A stretch of 64,000 bases of DNA from an uncultured Clostridia bacterium (GCA_946536315.1 CAMNEH010000001.1:98467-162466), one strand, 5' to 3'. Positions 18,489 to 28,373 are shown, counted from the first letter of the stretch. Numbers and translations are program-made. Notes: generated from the sequence alone by a model not told the origin.

Positions 18489-21400
18489 GCTTCTGCGGGA
18501 AATCAATCGCCAGCTGCCCTCGGTACGGGGGGAGCTGACGATTGAGCGCGTTTATTTCAATAAAACCGCCAACCACGCGGTGATCTCCTTCCTGTCCGGG
18601 AAGCTGCTCGGACAGGAGGATTTTATGCGCCTGAAGGCACTCCTGGAGAACACGTTCAGCCATATGCGCATCTCCCTGCGCGTGGCGTCGCCGGCGCTGG
18701 CGGACGAATTCCGCGCGGATCCGACGACCTATGGAAAGCCGGTGCTCGATTATCTGTGCCGCGAGTATCCGCAGTCGCAGGGCTGGCGGAGCTGGCTGCA
18801 TATGAGCATGGCGGGAGACCAGCTCAGGCTGGAGGTGCCCGACGACATCGCGCGCGCCTTTTTCGCGCAGCGCGAGGTGTCTGATCGCGTGGGGCAGGCG
18901 GTGCAGGACATCTTCCGTTTTCATCCGACCGTGGTCGTGGAAATCAGCGGCGAAAACGAGCGCCGCCTGCAGGAGGAGCTGGAGGCGCGCGTGCGCGAAG
19001 AGGAGCGGATGTTTGCCGCGAGCGCGGCGGTGCAGCCGGTGAAGGAAGAGCCTCAGGTCATCCGCGGCCGCCTGATCACCGCGCCGCCGGTGCCGATCGA
19101 CGGCCTGAATCAGGAAAGCGGCCGGGTCGTGATCCGCGGCAAGGTGCTGAGCATGGAAACGCGAGAGGTGTCCGGCGGCAGGACGCTGCTCGCGACCTTC
19201 GGCGTGACGGATTTCACCAGCTCGGTCAAGTGCAAAATGTTCCTGAATTACCGCCCGAGGACACGCCGGGGCGCGCCGGACGAGGACGAGCCGCCGATCA
19301 CGGCGGAGGAGAAAAAGGCCGCCGAGGACATTGTCAAAAAGCTGAAGCCGGGGACCGGTGTCCTGGTCCGCGGCAACATGACGTTTGACAATTTCCTGAA
19401 AGAGGCCGTGCTGATGGCGGACGACATCACGCCGGCCGAGCTGCCGCAGCGCCAGGATAAGGCCGAACAGAAGCGCGTGGAGCTGCACCTGCATACCAAT
19501 ATGAGTACGATGGACGCGATCTCGTCCGTCTCCGACCTGATGGCGCGCGCCGCCAAATGGGGACATACCGCCATGGCCGTCACGGACCACGGCGTCGTGC
19601 AGTCGTATCCGGAGGCGTACAACGCGGCCAAGAAAAACAATATCAAGCTGATCCCCGGGGTGGAAGCGTACCTGACGGACGACGAGACCATCGTGGAGGG
19701 GGCGAAAGGGCAGGCGATGGACGAGCCCATCGTCGTCCTGGACTTTGAAACGACCGGTCTCAACACGCGCAAGGACCGCATGATCGAGTTCGGCGCGGTC
19801 AAGCTGGCGCACGGACAGATCGTGGATTCCCTGGATTTGTTCATCAACCCGGGCTTCCCCCTGCCGCAGAAAATCAAGGAGCTCACGCACATCACCGATC
19901 AGGACGTGATGGACCAGCCGATGGCCGCCGAGATCCTGCCCAGGATCCTCGGCTTCATCGGGGACTGTCCCGTGGCGGCGCACAACGCGAAGTTTGACGT
20001 CTCCATCCTGCAGAACGAGCTCAAGCGCGTAGGCCAGACATTTGAGGGCACGGTGCTGGATACGCTCAGCTTTGCGCGCAAGCTGTACCCGGACATGAAA
20101 TCGCACAAGCTGGGGGCGGTGTGCAAAAAGCTCGGCGTTTCGCTCAAGGACGCTCACCGCGCCGTGAACGACGCGACGGCGACCGCGCACTGCCTCGCGC
20201 TGATGCTGGATGAGACGGCCAAGCGCGGCTGCCAAACCCTGGACGACCTGAACGACCTTTCCCATGCCTGCACGCTGGGCAGCTCCACGCATATCGTGCT
20301 GCTGGCCGCGACGCAGAAGGGCGTGGAAAACATCAACCATATCGTGACGGAGTCGCACCTGAATTACTTCAAGCGCCGCCCGCACGTGCCGCGCGCCATC
20401 CTGCAGAAGTACCGGGAAGGGCTGATCGTCGGCTCGGCGTGCATCGAAGGCGAGCTGATGCAGGCCATCGCCGCCGGTGAAAACGACGACAAGCTCAAAA
20501 AAATCGCGCGCTTTTACGACTATCTCGAAATTCAGCCGATCGGGAACAACGCGTTCATGCTGCGCGAGGGACTGGCGGACGATGAGGAAGCGCTGCGCGA
20601 TATGAACCGCAAGGTCGTCTGGCTGGGTGAAAAACTCGGTATTCCCGTCTGCGCGACCGGCGACGTGCATTTCCTCGATCCGGAGGACGCCATCTTCCGC
20701 ACCATCATCCAGAACGCGCAGGGCTTCAAGGACTGTGAGGAGCAGCCACCGCTGTACTTCCACACGACGGATGAGATGCTGGAGGAATTCAGCTATCTGG
20801 GCAGCGACAAGGCGTTCGAGGTGGTCGTGACCAACACCAACCTGATCGCGGACCGTGTCGAGAAAACCTTCTGGCACATCCCGCATCCGGAGGGAAAGGA
20901 GACCTTCTCCCCGTTCTGGGAGGAGGCCGCGCACGATATCGAAACCATGAGCTGGCAGACCGCGCACGAAATGTATGGTGACGAGCTGCCCGACATCATC
21001 ACCAAACGCCTGGAAAAGGAGCTTCACTCCATCATCGGCTATGGGTACGCCACGCTGTATTCCATCGCGAACAAGCTGGTGCAGAAATCCCTGCGCGACG
21101 GCTACCTGGTCGGCAGCCGCGGCAGTGTCGGCTCCTCCTTCGTGGCGTGCATGTCCGGCATCACCGAGGTCAACGCCCTGCCGCCGCACTACCGGTGTCC
21201 GAAGTGCCGCAAAGGCTATTTCGACATCCCGAAGGGGTACACGGTGGGCGTCGACCTCCCCGACAAGGACTGCCCGGTCTGCGGTACAAAGCTGTGCAAG
21301 GAGGGCTTCGATATTCCCTTCGAGGTATTCCTCGGCTTCAAGGGCGACAAGGTACCGGACATCGATCTGAACTTTTCCGGCGAATATCAGCCGCGCGCTC

Positions 21401-22782
21401 ACGCGTATATCGAGGAGCTGTTCGGCACAGGCTCGGTCTTCCGCGCAGGCACCATCGGCACGCTCGCCGAAAAGACGGCCTACGGTTATGTGCTGAAATA
21501 CCTGGAGGAGCACGGGAAAACCGTTTCCGACGCGGAAAAGGACCGCCTGGCGGCGGGCTGCGTGGGCGTCAAGCGCACCACGGGCCAGCATCCCGGCGGC
21601 ATCGTCGTCCTGCCCAAGAATTACGATATCTGCCAGTTCACCGCGGTGCAGCACCCGGCGGACGACCTGGAATGCGGGATCATTACCACGCACTTCGACT
21701 TCAACTCCATGCACGACGTGCTGGTCAAGCTGGACTGCCTCGGCCACGACGATCCGACCATGATGCACCTGCTGGAGGAGTTGACCGGCGTGCCTTTCAA
21801 GCAGATCCCGCTGGACGATAAAAACGTGATGAGCCTGTTTTCCAGCCCGGCGGCGCTGGGCGTGACCCGGGAGTCGATCGACTGCACGACAGGCACCCTG
21901 GGTGTACCCGAATTTGGCACGCCCTTCGTCCGCGGCATGCTGGATGAAACACATCCGACCACGATGGAGGAGCTGATCCGCATTTCCGGCCTTTCCCACG
22001 GCACGGACGTGTGGCTGGGCAACGCGCGGGACCTGATCATGAACGGCGTCGCCCCGCTGAAGGAGTGCATCTGCACCCGCGACGATATCATGAACGCGCT
22101 GATCGCCTATGGGGTGGAGAGCAAAATGGCCTTTACCACCATGGAGAGCGTGCGAAAGGGACGCGGACTGACCCCGGAGATGGAGTCCGCCATGGTCGAG
22201 CACAATGTGCCGCCGTGGTTCATCGACAGCTGCAAAAAAATCAAGTACATGTTCCCCAAGGGCCACGCGGTCGCCTATGTGACGATGGCGCTGCGCGTCG
22301 CCTGGTACAAGGTGTATCGCCCGCAGGCGTACTACTGCGCCTTCTTTACCATCCGCGGCGACGGCTTCGACGCCTGCACCATGCTGCTGAGCATGGACGA
22401 CCTGAACGCGCGCATCCGCGAATTCAAGCGCCTCAGCCAGGAAAAGAAGCTCTCCGCCAAGGAAGAAACGGAAATCACCGCCATGGAAATGGTCCGCGAA
22501 ATGATGGCGAGGGGCTTCAGCTTCCTGCCGGCGGACCTGTACAAGAGCGACGCGAAACGCTTCCTGCCGGAGGGAGAAACAGGCATTCGCGTGCCCTTCG
22601 TCGCCCTGGGCGGGCTGGGGGAGAGCGCGGCCCTGGGACTGGCGGAGGCGCGGAAGACGCCCTTTGTGTCCGTGGAGGACCTGAAGGCGCGCGCGCACGT
22701 GTCGTCCGCCGTGGTCGAGCTGCTGCGCGGTCACGGCTGCCTCAACCATCTGAGCGAAACCAGCCAGCTGTCGCTGTTCTGA
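18475..22782 (+). CDS. polC: DNA polymerase III alpha subunit, PolC type
   Basis: Main replicative polymerase of Firmicutes, 1435 residues, the usual length. From the N-terminus there is an accessory domain, an OB fold (about 230-320), a PHP domain opening at ELHLHTNMSTMDA (about 336), an inserted 3'-5' proofreading exonuclease with DFETTG (Asp423, Glu425) and HNAKFDV, then a zinc-binding CPKCRKGYF...CPVCGTKLC segment and the palm with PDIDLNFSG (Asp962, Asp964). Helix-hairpin-helix and duplex-binding regions follow. I start at the ATG at 18475, which overlaps ispG by 14 bases; upstream extension lies wholly inside ispG. It closes the frr-to-polC gene run. Confidence 0.98.
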   Translation: MTKAELLREINRQLPSVRGELTIERVYFNKTANHAVISFLSGKLLGQEDFMRLKALLENTFSHMRISLRVASPALADEFRADPTTYGKPVLDYLCREYPQSQGWRSWLHMSMAGDQLRLEVPDDIARAFFAQREVSDRVGQAVQDIFRFHPTVVVEISGENERRLQEELEARVREEERMFAASAAVQPVKEEPQVIRGRLITAPPVPIDGLNQESGRVVIRGKVLSMETREVSGGRTLLATFGVTDFTSSVKCKMFLNYRPRTRRGAPDEDEPPITAEEKKAAEDIVKKLKPGTGVLVRGNMTFDNFLKEAVLMADDITPAELPQRQDKAEQKRVELHLHTNMSTMDAISSVSDLMARAAKWGHTAMAVTDHGVVQSYPEAYNAAKKNNIKLIPGVEAYLTDDETIVEGAKGQAMDEPIVVLDFETTGLNTRKDRMIEFGAVKLAHGQIVDSLDLFINPGFPLPQKIKELTHITDQDVMDQPMAAEILPRILGFIGDCPVAAHNAKFDVSILQNELKRVGQTFEGTVLDTLSFARKLYPDMKSHKLGAVCKKLGVSLKDAHRAVNDATATAHCLALMLDETAKRGCQTLDDLNDLSHACTLGSSTHIVLLAATQKGVENINHIVTESHLNYFKRRPHVPRAILQKYREGLIVGSACIEGELMQAIAAGENDDKLKKIARFYDYLEIQPIGNNAFMLREGLADDEEALRDMNRKVVWLGEKLGIPVCATGDVHFLDPEDAIFRTIIQNAQGFKDCEEQPPLYFHTTDEMLEEFSYLGSDKAFEVVVTNTNLIADRVEKTFWHIPHPEGKETFSPFWEEAAHDIETMSWQTAHEMYGDELPDIITKRLEKELHSIIGYGYATLYSIANKLVQKSLRDGYLVGSRGSVGSSFVACMSGITEVNALPPHYRCPKCRKGYFDIPKGYTVGVDLPDKDCPVCGTKLCKEGFDIPFEVFLGFKGDKVPDIDLNFSGEYQPRAHAYIEELFGTGSVFRAGTIGTLAEKTAYGYVLKYLEEHGKTVSDAEKDRLAAGCVGVKRTTGQHPGGIVVLPKNYDICQFTAVQHPADDLECGIITTHFDFNSMHDVLVKLDCLGHDDPTMMHLLEELTGVPFKQIPLDDKNVMSLFSSPAALGVTRESIDCTTGTLGVPEFGTPFVRGMLDETHPTTMEELIRISGLSHGTDVWLGNARDLIMNGVAPLKECICTRDDIMNALIAYGVESKMAFTTMESVRKGRGLTPEMESAMVEHNVPPWFIDSCKKIKYMFPKGHAVAYVTMALRVAWYKVYRPQAYYCAFFTIRGDGFDACTMLLSMDDLNARIREFKRLSQEKKLSAKEETEITAMEMVREMMARGFSFLPADLYKSDAKRFLPEGETGIRVPFVALGGLGESAALGLAEARKTPFVSVEDLKARAHVSSAVVELLRGHGCLNHLSETSQLSLF

Positions 22783-22807
22783 CGCTGGCCAAGTGAAAGG
22801 AGCGCCT

Positions 22808-23734
22808 ATGGCCTATGACCTGACGCAGCCGCTGGTGATCGGCATATCGTCCCGCGCGCTGTTCGATCTGGAGGAGGAAAACCGGATCTTTGAGGAGCGC
22901 GGGCTGAACGAATACGTGCAGTACCAGATGGATAATGAAAACGTCATCCTGAAGCGCGGGGTCGCGTTCCCGCTGATCCGCGCGTTTTTACGGCTGAATG
23001 CCCTGTCGAAGGAACGCCGGCTGGTGGAGGTCATCATCATGTCCCGCAACAGCCCGGATACCAGCCTGCGCATCTTTCGCTCCATCGCGCACTATGGGCT
23101 GGATATCAGCCGCGCGGCGCTGACCAGCGGCGCGCCGGTATCGCCGTATCTGAAGGCGTTCCAGACCGACCTGTTCTTGTCCGCTTATCCGCCGGATGTG
23201 CAGGACGCCATCGATGCGGGCATTGCGGCCGGCGTCCTGCTGACGGGGAGCAAGCCTCCGGCCACCGATCATGAGATCGGCCAGATCCGCATCGCGTTTG
23301 ACGGCGACGCCGTACTGTTCGGCGCGGAGGCGGAGCGCATCTTTCGCCATGATGGCATCGAAGCCTTCCAGACGCATGAGCGGGAGCATGCCAACGATCC
23401 GCTCTCGAAGGGTCCGTTCGCGAACTTCCTGATGACGCTGTCCAACCTGCAGGCGATGTTCCCTGACCGCGAGCAGGCCCCGATCCGCACCGCGCTGGTC
23501 ACGTCGCGCAGCGCGCCGGCGCACGAGCGCGCCATCAAAACCCTCCGGTACTGGCACGTGCGCGTCGACGAGGCGTTTTTCCTGGGCGGCGTGCGCAAAC
23601 GGGAAATCCTGGAGCAGTTTGGCGCGCATATCTTTTTTGACGATCAGCGCGTCCATACGGACCCCGCCAGCGAGGTCGCGCCATCGGCGATCGTGCCCTA
23701 CCGCCGTGGGGACGAGCCGGATACACAATCATAA
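22808..23734 (+). CDS. 5'-nucleotidase (cytosolic NT5C1 family)
   Basis: Predicted 308-residue phosphatase of the PF06189 family, which removes the 5' phosphate of nucleoside monophosphates. The sequence keeps the family pattern VIGISSRALFDLEEEN with the acidic residue at the active site, RAFLRLNAL, VIIMSRNSPDTSLRIFRS and ALTSGAPVSPYLKAF. AAAGGAG lies six bases before the ATG at 22808; a GTG at 22793 is in frame but sits before that ribosome site. Separated by only 25 bases from polC. Nucleotide salvage next to a polymerase is plausible, but no pathway link is shown. Confidence 0.85.
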   Translation: MAYDLTQPLVIGISSRALFDLEEENRIFEERGLNEYVQYQMDNENVILKRGVAFPLIRAFLRLNALSKERRLVEVIIMSRNSPDTSLRIFRSIAHYGLDISRAALTSGAPVSPYLKAFQTDLFLSAYPPDVQDAIDAGIAAGVLLTGSKPPATDHEIGQIRIAFDGDAVLFGAEAERIFRHDGIEAFQTHEREHANDPLSKGPFANFLMTLSNLQAMFPDREQAPIRTALVTSRSAPAHERAIKTLRYWHVRVDEAFFLGGVRKREILEQFGAHIFFDDQRVHTDPASEVAPSAIVPYRRGDEPDTQS

Positions 23735-23755
23735 CACAATCAGGAGGCAGCGGTG

Positions 23756-24814
23756 ATGCTGGACATGGTGGAACGCTTTCAGTTGGACGGTATGCCCATC
23801 GCGTGTGTCGAGTTCGGCTCGGGACATATCAATCAGACCTACCTGGTGGTGACGAACCGCCCCCACCTGTATATCCTGCAGCTCGTCAATACGCAGACCT
23901 TTCCGGACGCCGACGGATTGATGCGCAATGTGATCCTGGTTACGGAGCACCTGCGCAAAAAGGTGGACGACCCGCGCAAGGCGCTGCGGCTGGTGCCCGT
24001 GCGGGATGGCCGCATGTATATCCTGGAAGCGGGCAACCGCCTCTGGCGCATGTATGAGTATGTGACCTGCAGCGTCTGCCTGGACCGGGCGGAAAGTGCG
24101 GAGGACTTCCGCCAGAGCGGCGTCGCCTTCGGCACCTTTCAGCGGCAGATGGCGGATTTCCCGGCGGAGCAGCTGACGGAGGTCATTCCGTTTTTCCATC
24201 ACACGCCCAGGCGCTATCTGGCGCTCCGCGATGCCATCGCCCGGGATCCGATGGACCGTGTCCGTCTGGCGCGGCCGGAAATCGATTTTTATCTCGCCCG
24301 CGAGGAATCTGCGGGCGAACTGATCCGCCTGCTCGAAGCCGGCAGGCTGCCGCTCCGTGTGACGCACAATGATACCAAGCTGAATAACGTCATGATGGAC
24401 GAATTGACGCGGGAGCCGCTGTGCATCATCGACCTGGATACCGTCATGCCCGGACTGGCGGCGTATGATTTCGGCGACGCCATCCGGTTCGGCGCGTCGG
24501 AGGCGGCCGAGGACGAGCGCGACCTGAGCAAGGTGCGTCTTTCCATGGACATGTTCCGGGCATTTACGGACGGCTTCCTTTCGGTCTGCCGTGACAGCCT
24601 GCAGCCGCTGGAGCGGGAGACGCTCCCCGAGGGCGCGCGGCTGATGACGCTGGAGTGCGGGGCGCGGTTCCTGACGGATTACCTGATGGGGGATACGTAT
24701 TTCCATATCTCGCGGCCGGAGCATAACCTGGACCGCGCCCGTACGCAAATGGTGCTGGTCAGGGAGATGGAAGATAAGTGGGATCAGATGAAGTCGGTCG
24801 TTCGCGCGTACTGA
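23756..24814 (+). CDS. Sugar kinase of the NahK/APH-fold family
   Basis: Aminoglycoside-phosphotransferase-fold kinase of 352 residues that most resembles N-acetylhexosamine 1-kinase, the enzyme that feeds GlcNAc and GalNAc into central metabolism. Key features are the N-terminal FGSGHINQTYLV loop, VTHNDTKLNNVM with catalytic Asp, and the metal site IIDLDTVMPGLAAYDFGD. AGGAGG lies eight bases before the ATG at 23756; a GTG one codon earlier is less well spaced. It lies between a nucleotidase and a deacetylase, so amino-sugar salvage is a fair inference. Other small-molecule acceptors remain possible. Confidence 0.82.
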   Translation: MLDMVERFQLDGMPIACVEFGSGHINQTYLVVTNRPHLYILQLVNTQTFPDADGLMRNVILVTEHLRKKVDDPRKALRLVPVRDGRMYILEAGNRLWRMYEYVTCSVCLDRAESAEDFRQSGVAFGTFQRQMADFPAEQLTEVIPFFHHTPRRYLALRDAIARDPMDRVRLARPEIDFYLAREESAGELIRLLEAGRLPLRVTHNDTKLNNVMMDELTREPLCIIDLDTVMPGLAAYDFGDAIRFGASEAAEDERDLSKVRLSMDMFRAFTDGFLSVCRDSLQPLERETLPEGARLMTLECGARFLTDYLMGDTYFHISRPEHNLDRARTQMVLVREMEDKWDQMKSVVRAY

Positions 24815-24831
24815 AAGGGGAGAAAGCAACG

Positions 24832-25476
24832 ATGAAGCTGATCGCGCTGACGTTTGACGACGGGCCGAACACCTCCACCACGCCGCAGGTGCTGGACCTG
24901 CTGGCGCAGTATGGCATTCCCGCTTCGTTTTTCCTGATCGCGCAGAACATCTCTCACGCCAGCGCCGAAGTGGTGAAGCGGGCGGTCGGAATGGGCTGTG
25001 AGATCGAGAACCATTCGACCACCCACCGGCCGATGGACCAGATGTCAGCGGAGGAGATCCGGCGCGAGGTCGATCATTGCACGGAGAAAATCATTTCCCT
25101 GACAGGACGGCCGCCGCGTTTTTTTCGCCCGCCGTACATCGCGGTCAGCCGTGCGCTGATGCAGGCGGTCCCGCTGACCTTCATCTGCGGCTCCGGCTGC
25201 CTGGACTGGGAGCCGGAGGTGGACGCGGCGGAACGCGCCGCGCGGACGCTGGCCAATGCACGGGACGGGGAAATCATCCTGCTGCACGATTCCGCGGGAA
25301 ACGATCGGACCGTGGAGGCGCTCAAAACGGTGATCCCGGCACTGATCGCGCAGGATTACCGCTTTGTGACCTGTGGCCAGCTGTTTGACATGAGGCACGT
25401 GTCCCCGCGCAGGGGCTGGCTGTATTCCAATGTCCTGCAGAACGCGACGGGCGTGAATGAAGAAGGGGGGCAATGA
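24832..25476 (+). CDS. Polysaccharide deacetylase (NodB homology)
   Basis: Predicted 214-residue metal-dependent deacetylase acting on N-acetyl groups of peptidoglycan or other glycans. The NodB motifs are complete: LTFDDGPN, the metal-binding ENHSTTHRPM, and RFFRPPY. There is no signal peptide, so it is either cytoplasmic or exported by an unknown route. The start at 24832 has GGGGAG ten bases upstream; the frame extends further but only into the kinase gene. It may work in the same amino-sugar context as the kinase upstream. Confidence 0.9.
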   Translation: MKLIALTFDDGPNTSTTPQVLDLLAQYGIPASFFLIAQNISHASAEVVKRAVGMGCEIENHSTTHRPMDQMSAEEIRREVDHCTEKIISLTGRPPRFFRPPYIAVSRALMQAVPLTFICGSGCLDWEPEVDAAERAARTLANARDGEIILLHDSAGNDRTVEALKTVIPALIAQDYRFVTCGQLFDMRHVSPRRGWLYSNVLQNATGVNEEGGQ

Positions 25477-25478
25477 TC

Positions 25479-26363
25479 ATGAAAAAGCGCATCGTTTCCA
25501 TGTGGCTGCTGGCAGTGCTGGCGCTGGCCGTCTGCGCGCCGATCCCGGCGTCGGGTGAGGGAGATTTGAATGTGCCTCTTGAGCAGTCAGAGCAGCAGAA
25601 GGCGCAGGAGGAGCTGAGCAGGGAGCTTTCCACGCTGCAGCCTCTGGCGCAGCCGCTGACGCTGTCTGTACGCCCGTCGCGGGCCTCCGGCTGGGTCAAT
25701 TTCCGCGTCGGTCCGGGTTCGGACGCTTCGCGTATCACTACCTACAGCATGGGCAAGCAGCTGGTGGCGATCGGTGAAACCAGTCTGTGGTATCAGGCGA
25801 GGGACCCTGAGTCTGGCAAGGTCGGGTTCATCAGTAAAAGCTATGTCAGCGTGATGCCGAGCCAGTCATTCACCTTTGCCAGGGGCAAGGAAAACCTGGG
25901 CACCCTGAATGTCGATGGCCGTTTTACCCTGCAGTGCAGGCTGCCAGAAGGCTATTCCCTGCAGGTCATCAACACGATGAACGCGAAGATCATCGCGTCG
26001 ATTACCCCGACTGACGCGGCCAGACCGGTCTTGTACCTGTCCATCGCCTATGATGAAAGGTATGCGGATGTCGAACGCATGAACGACCTGGGGCCGGAGG
26101 AGCTGGCTGCGCTCGAGCAGTCCTACACAGACATGAATGAGGTCGATATTTCGTACCGAGAGACCGCTTATGGCACGAAGCTGCTCGTGGCGCGCGAAAC
26201 CGGCAGCGACACGGATTTCGTGGATATCCTGACGGTGTATCAGGGCTATTCCATCGAATTCATTATGACGCCCGGCCGGGAGGCGGAGCAGAAGCTGACG
26301 GAGGCGCAGATCAGCATGTGCGTCGATTTCCTGAGCGATCTGGATTTTATCCCGGTGGAATAA
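25479..26363 (+). CDS. Secreted SH3-domain protein
   Basis: Exported protein of 294 residues. A signal peptide (MKKRIVSMWLLAVLALAV) is followed by a Gln/Glu-rich linker and a bacterial SH3 domain (about 60-125) with VNFRVGPGSDASRI and VGFISKSYVSVM. The remaining part is a beta-rich domain of unknown type. Two starts are possible: an ATG at 25473 that overlaps the previous stop, and the ATG at 25479, whose eight-base distance from GGGGGG is better. Probably binds the cell wall. A strong hairpin follows at 26381. Confidence 0.8.
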   Translation: MKKRIVSMWLLAVLALAVCAPIPASGEGDLNVPLEQSEQQKAQEELSRELSTLQPLAQPLTLSVRPSRASGWVNFRVGPGSDASRITTYSMGKQLVAIGETSLWYQARDPESGKVGFISKSYVSVMPSQSFTFARGKENLGTLNVDGRFTLQCRLPEGYSLQVINTMNAKIIASITPTDAARPVLYLSIAYDERYADVERMNDLGPEELAALEQSYTDMNEVDISYRETAYGTKLLVARETGSDTDFVDILTVYQGYSIEFIMTPGREAEQKLTEAQISMCVDFLSDLDFIPVE

Positions 26364-26380
26364 TCACGAAACCGTCCATA

Positions 26381-26425
26381 CAAAGCGGCTGCCGCAGTGT
26401 GAAGATATCTGCGGCAGCCGCTTTG
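26381..26425. terminator. Perfect 17-bp hairpin between convergent genes
   Basis: Bases 26381-26397 pair perfectly with 26409-26425 around an 11-base loop. It lies between the plus-strand SH3 gene and the minus-strand hydrogenase gene, so it can stop transcripts from both sides. No long T-run follows on either strand. Confidence 0.82.
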
Positions 26426-26435
26426 CATATGGGAA

Positions 26436-27953
26436 TCATTCTTCCAGCGCGGGCAGGATACTTTGATAGGAGCTCTCGTACGCGTGTGCGCGTTCTGAAA
26501 GCTTCTTGACCTTTTCGACCTCCTGAGCCGCCTTGGGAATCAGCTGTACGGTGCCCGCGCCGCCGATGCAGCCGCCGGGGCAGGCCATGCCTTCCAGCAG
26601 ATAGCCGTTCAGCTTGCCCGCCTTCGCGCGCATCAGCATCTTGCGGCAGTCGTTCAGGCCCTCCGCGCGCTCTACCGGGACTTCCCGGTCGGGTGCGAGC
26701 TGCCTGGCGCAGTTCACGACGGCCTGCGCCACCCCGCCGCTGATGGAAAACCCGCGCCCGTCGGCGCTGGCGGAGGAAGGCACCGGCATTTCCTGCAGTG
26801 TGGTAAAATCTACATTGCGGGCTTCAAACATGCCCATGACCTCTTCAAAGGTGAGCACAAAATCGACGTCACTGCGGATGGATTTCCGGCTGGCCTCCAG
26901 CTTCTTGGCCGCGCACGGCCCGATAAAGGCGACCTTGCAGCCGGGGTTTTCCTTCTTGATCAGGCGGCCGGTCAGCACCATCGGGGTCAGCGCCATGGAT
27001 ATGCAGTCGGCCTGTTGGGGAAACTCCCTTTTGGCCATGACCGACCAGGCAGGACAGCAGCTGGTGCCCATGAACGGCAGGCGCTGCGGCACCTCGCTGA
27101 GAAAGTCACGGGCCTCCTGCAGGGTACACAGATCCGCGCCGATCGCGACCTCGACGACGTCCGCGAAGCCCAGCTGCCGGAAGGCAGCGCGCATCCGCTC
27201 CGGGGTGCCCGCGGCGCCGAACTGACCGGCGATGGCCGGCGCGATCGCGGCATATACGGGTATCCCGCTGCGGATCGCCTGAATACACTGGAAAATCTGC
27301 GCCTTGTCCGCAATCGCGCCGAAGGGACAGTTGGCCAGACACATGCCACAGCTCACGCACTTTTCCTGATCGATGTCCGCGCGTCCGTACTCGTCGCTGC
27401 GGATGGCCTTCATGCCGCACGCGACAGCGCAGGGACGTTCCATGCGCAGGATGACGCCGTACTGGCATACCCCCATGCATTTGCCGCACCGTATGCAGTG
27501 ATTCCGGTCGATGTGGGCCTGGCCGTGTTCAAAGTAAATGGCGTCCCGCGGACAGACCTGCCGGCAGGGCTGGGCGAGGCATCCCTGACACTGGTCGGTG
27601 ATGACGACCTGGTTGTCCGGGCATTTATGGCAGGCAAATTTGATGATATTGATCAGAGGAGGCTGGTAATACTTTTCCGGGTGGACGCATTCCTGCGCGC
27701 CCTGGGACACCGGCGCGTGCTCGGTGACATCGCGGAGCGGGAGCCCCATGGCCAGACGCATCCGCTCCTTGACGATCGCGCGCTCCAGAAATACGCTTTC
27801 ACGGTAGGTGGATACTTCTCCGGGAATGATCCGGTAGGGAATGTTTTCCATATCGCTGAGGTCGCCGTCGTAGGCGTAGCTCAGGCGTGCGACTTCAGCG
27901 AAGACCTTTTTCCTGATATCGTTGATCGAGGTGTGTATTCCTCTCATCCCCAC
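26436..27953 (-). CDS. Monomeric [FeFe] hydrogenase
   Basis: Predicted 505-residue hydrogenase that makes or consumes H2 with ferredoxin. N-terminal ferredoxin-like domains supply several [4Fe-4S] clusters (CQGCLAQPCRQVCP, CIRCGKCMGVCQYG, CVSCGMCLANCPFG). The H-cluster domain keeps all ligands: TSCCPAW (Cys299 and Cys300), GPCAAKK (Cys347) and MACPGGCIGG (Cys458 and Cys462). The N-terminal RKKVFAEVARLSYA and the ferredoxin layout match the 'monomeric [FeFe] hydrogenase' family of Clostridia (group B). The start is a GTG with GGAGG nine bases upstream. No maturation genes (hydE, hydF, hydG) are in the window. Confidence 0.92.
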   Translation of the reverse strand: MGMRGIHTSINDIRKKVFAEVARLSYAYDGDLSDMENIPYRIIPGEVSTYRESVFLERAIVKERMRLAMGLPLRDVTEHAPVSQGAQECVHPEKYYQPPLINIIKFACHKCPDNQVVITDQCQGCLAQPCRQVCPRDAIYFEHGQAHIDRNHCIRCGKCMGVCQYGVILRMERPCAVACGMKAIRSDEYGRADIDQEKCVSCGMCLANCPFGAIADKAQIFQCIQAIRSGIPVYAAIAPAIAGQFGAAGTPERMRAAFRQLGFADVVEVAIGADLCTLQEARDFLSEVPQRLPFMGTSCCPAWSVMAKREFPQQADCISMALTPMVLTGRLIKKENPGCKVAFIGPCAAKKLEASRKSIRSDVDFVLTFEEVMGMFEARNVDFTTLQEMPVPSSASADGRGFSISGGVAQAVVNCARQLAPDREVPVERAEGLNDCRKMLMRAKAGKLNGYLLEGMACPGGCIGGAGTVQLIPKAAQEVEKVKKLSERAHAYESSYQSILPALEE

Positions 27954-27968
27954 GGGCGCATTCCTCCC

Positions 27969-28373
27969 TTATCCGCAGATATCCTCCTCATTTGGCGCGG
28001 TGGACTGGCCGGCATCTTCCCCGGCGGCGGGCGCGGGCTGCTGGGCAGAGGCTTTTTTGACCGCCAGGGCGGCCAGCTCGGTCTGCAGCCAGAGGATGTC
28101 CTCCACGCTCAGGGCATCGGCCATGGTCAGAAGGTCTTCCTTTTTGAATTTGATGCCATGGTCAAACAGCTCCTGGATGCCACTCTCCTCATAGGCCTTC
28201 CGAAGCTTGTCCGCGGCTTCCTTTCCGGCGGACTTCGCCTGCTCATAAGCGCTTTCGCCCCGCTCGGCCAGCTTGTCAAGCACCTCCTGCGACTTTTCCA
28301 TGCCGGTGGATACGGCGCCGAAGCCGGCCATCAGAATCTTTTTCAGGCTGTCGGTCACATTGAAATCATCCAT
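27969..28373 (-). CDS. Hypothetical helical protein
   Basis: Predicted 134-residue protein that I do not recognise. It is almost entirely alpha-helical: an N-terminal half with ESAYEQAKSAGKEAADKLRKAY-like heptads cut by Gly, then LSVEDILWLQTELAALAVKK, then an acidic Ala/Pro-rich tail. It looks like a phasin- or YtxH-type helical protein without a membrane anchor. It overlaps the end region of rmuC by eight bases and ends 15 bases before the hydrogenase start, so all three are probably co-transcribed. Confidence 0.75.
   Translation of the reverse strand: MDDFNVTDSLKKILMAGFGAVSTGMEKSQEVLDKLAERGESAYEQAKSAGKEAADKLRKAYEESGIQELFDHGIKFKKEDLLTMADALSVEDILWLQTELAALAVKKASAQQPAPAAGEDAGQSTAPNEEDICG

Noticed and set aside
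18460-22749. Open frame of about 1429 codons on the minus strand opposite polC
   Set aside because: It is antisense to polC, lacks any recognisable domain, and is the expected effect of GC-rich codon bias, which removes stops from the opposite frame.
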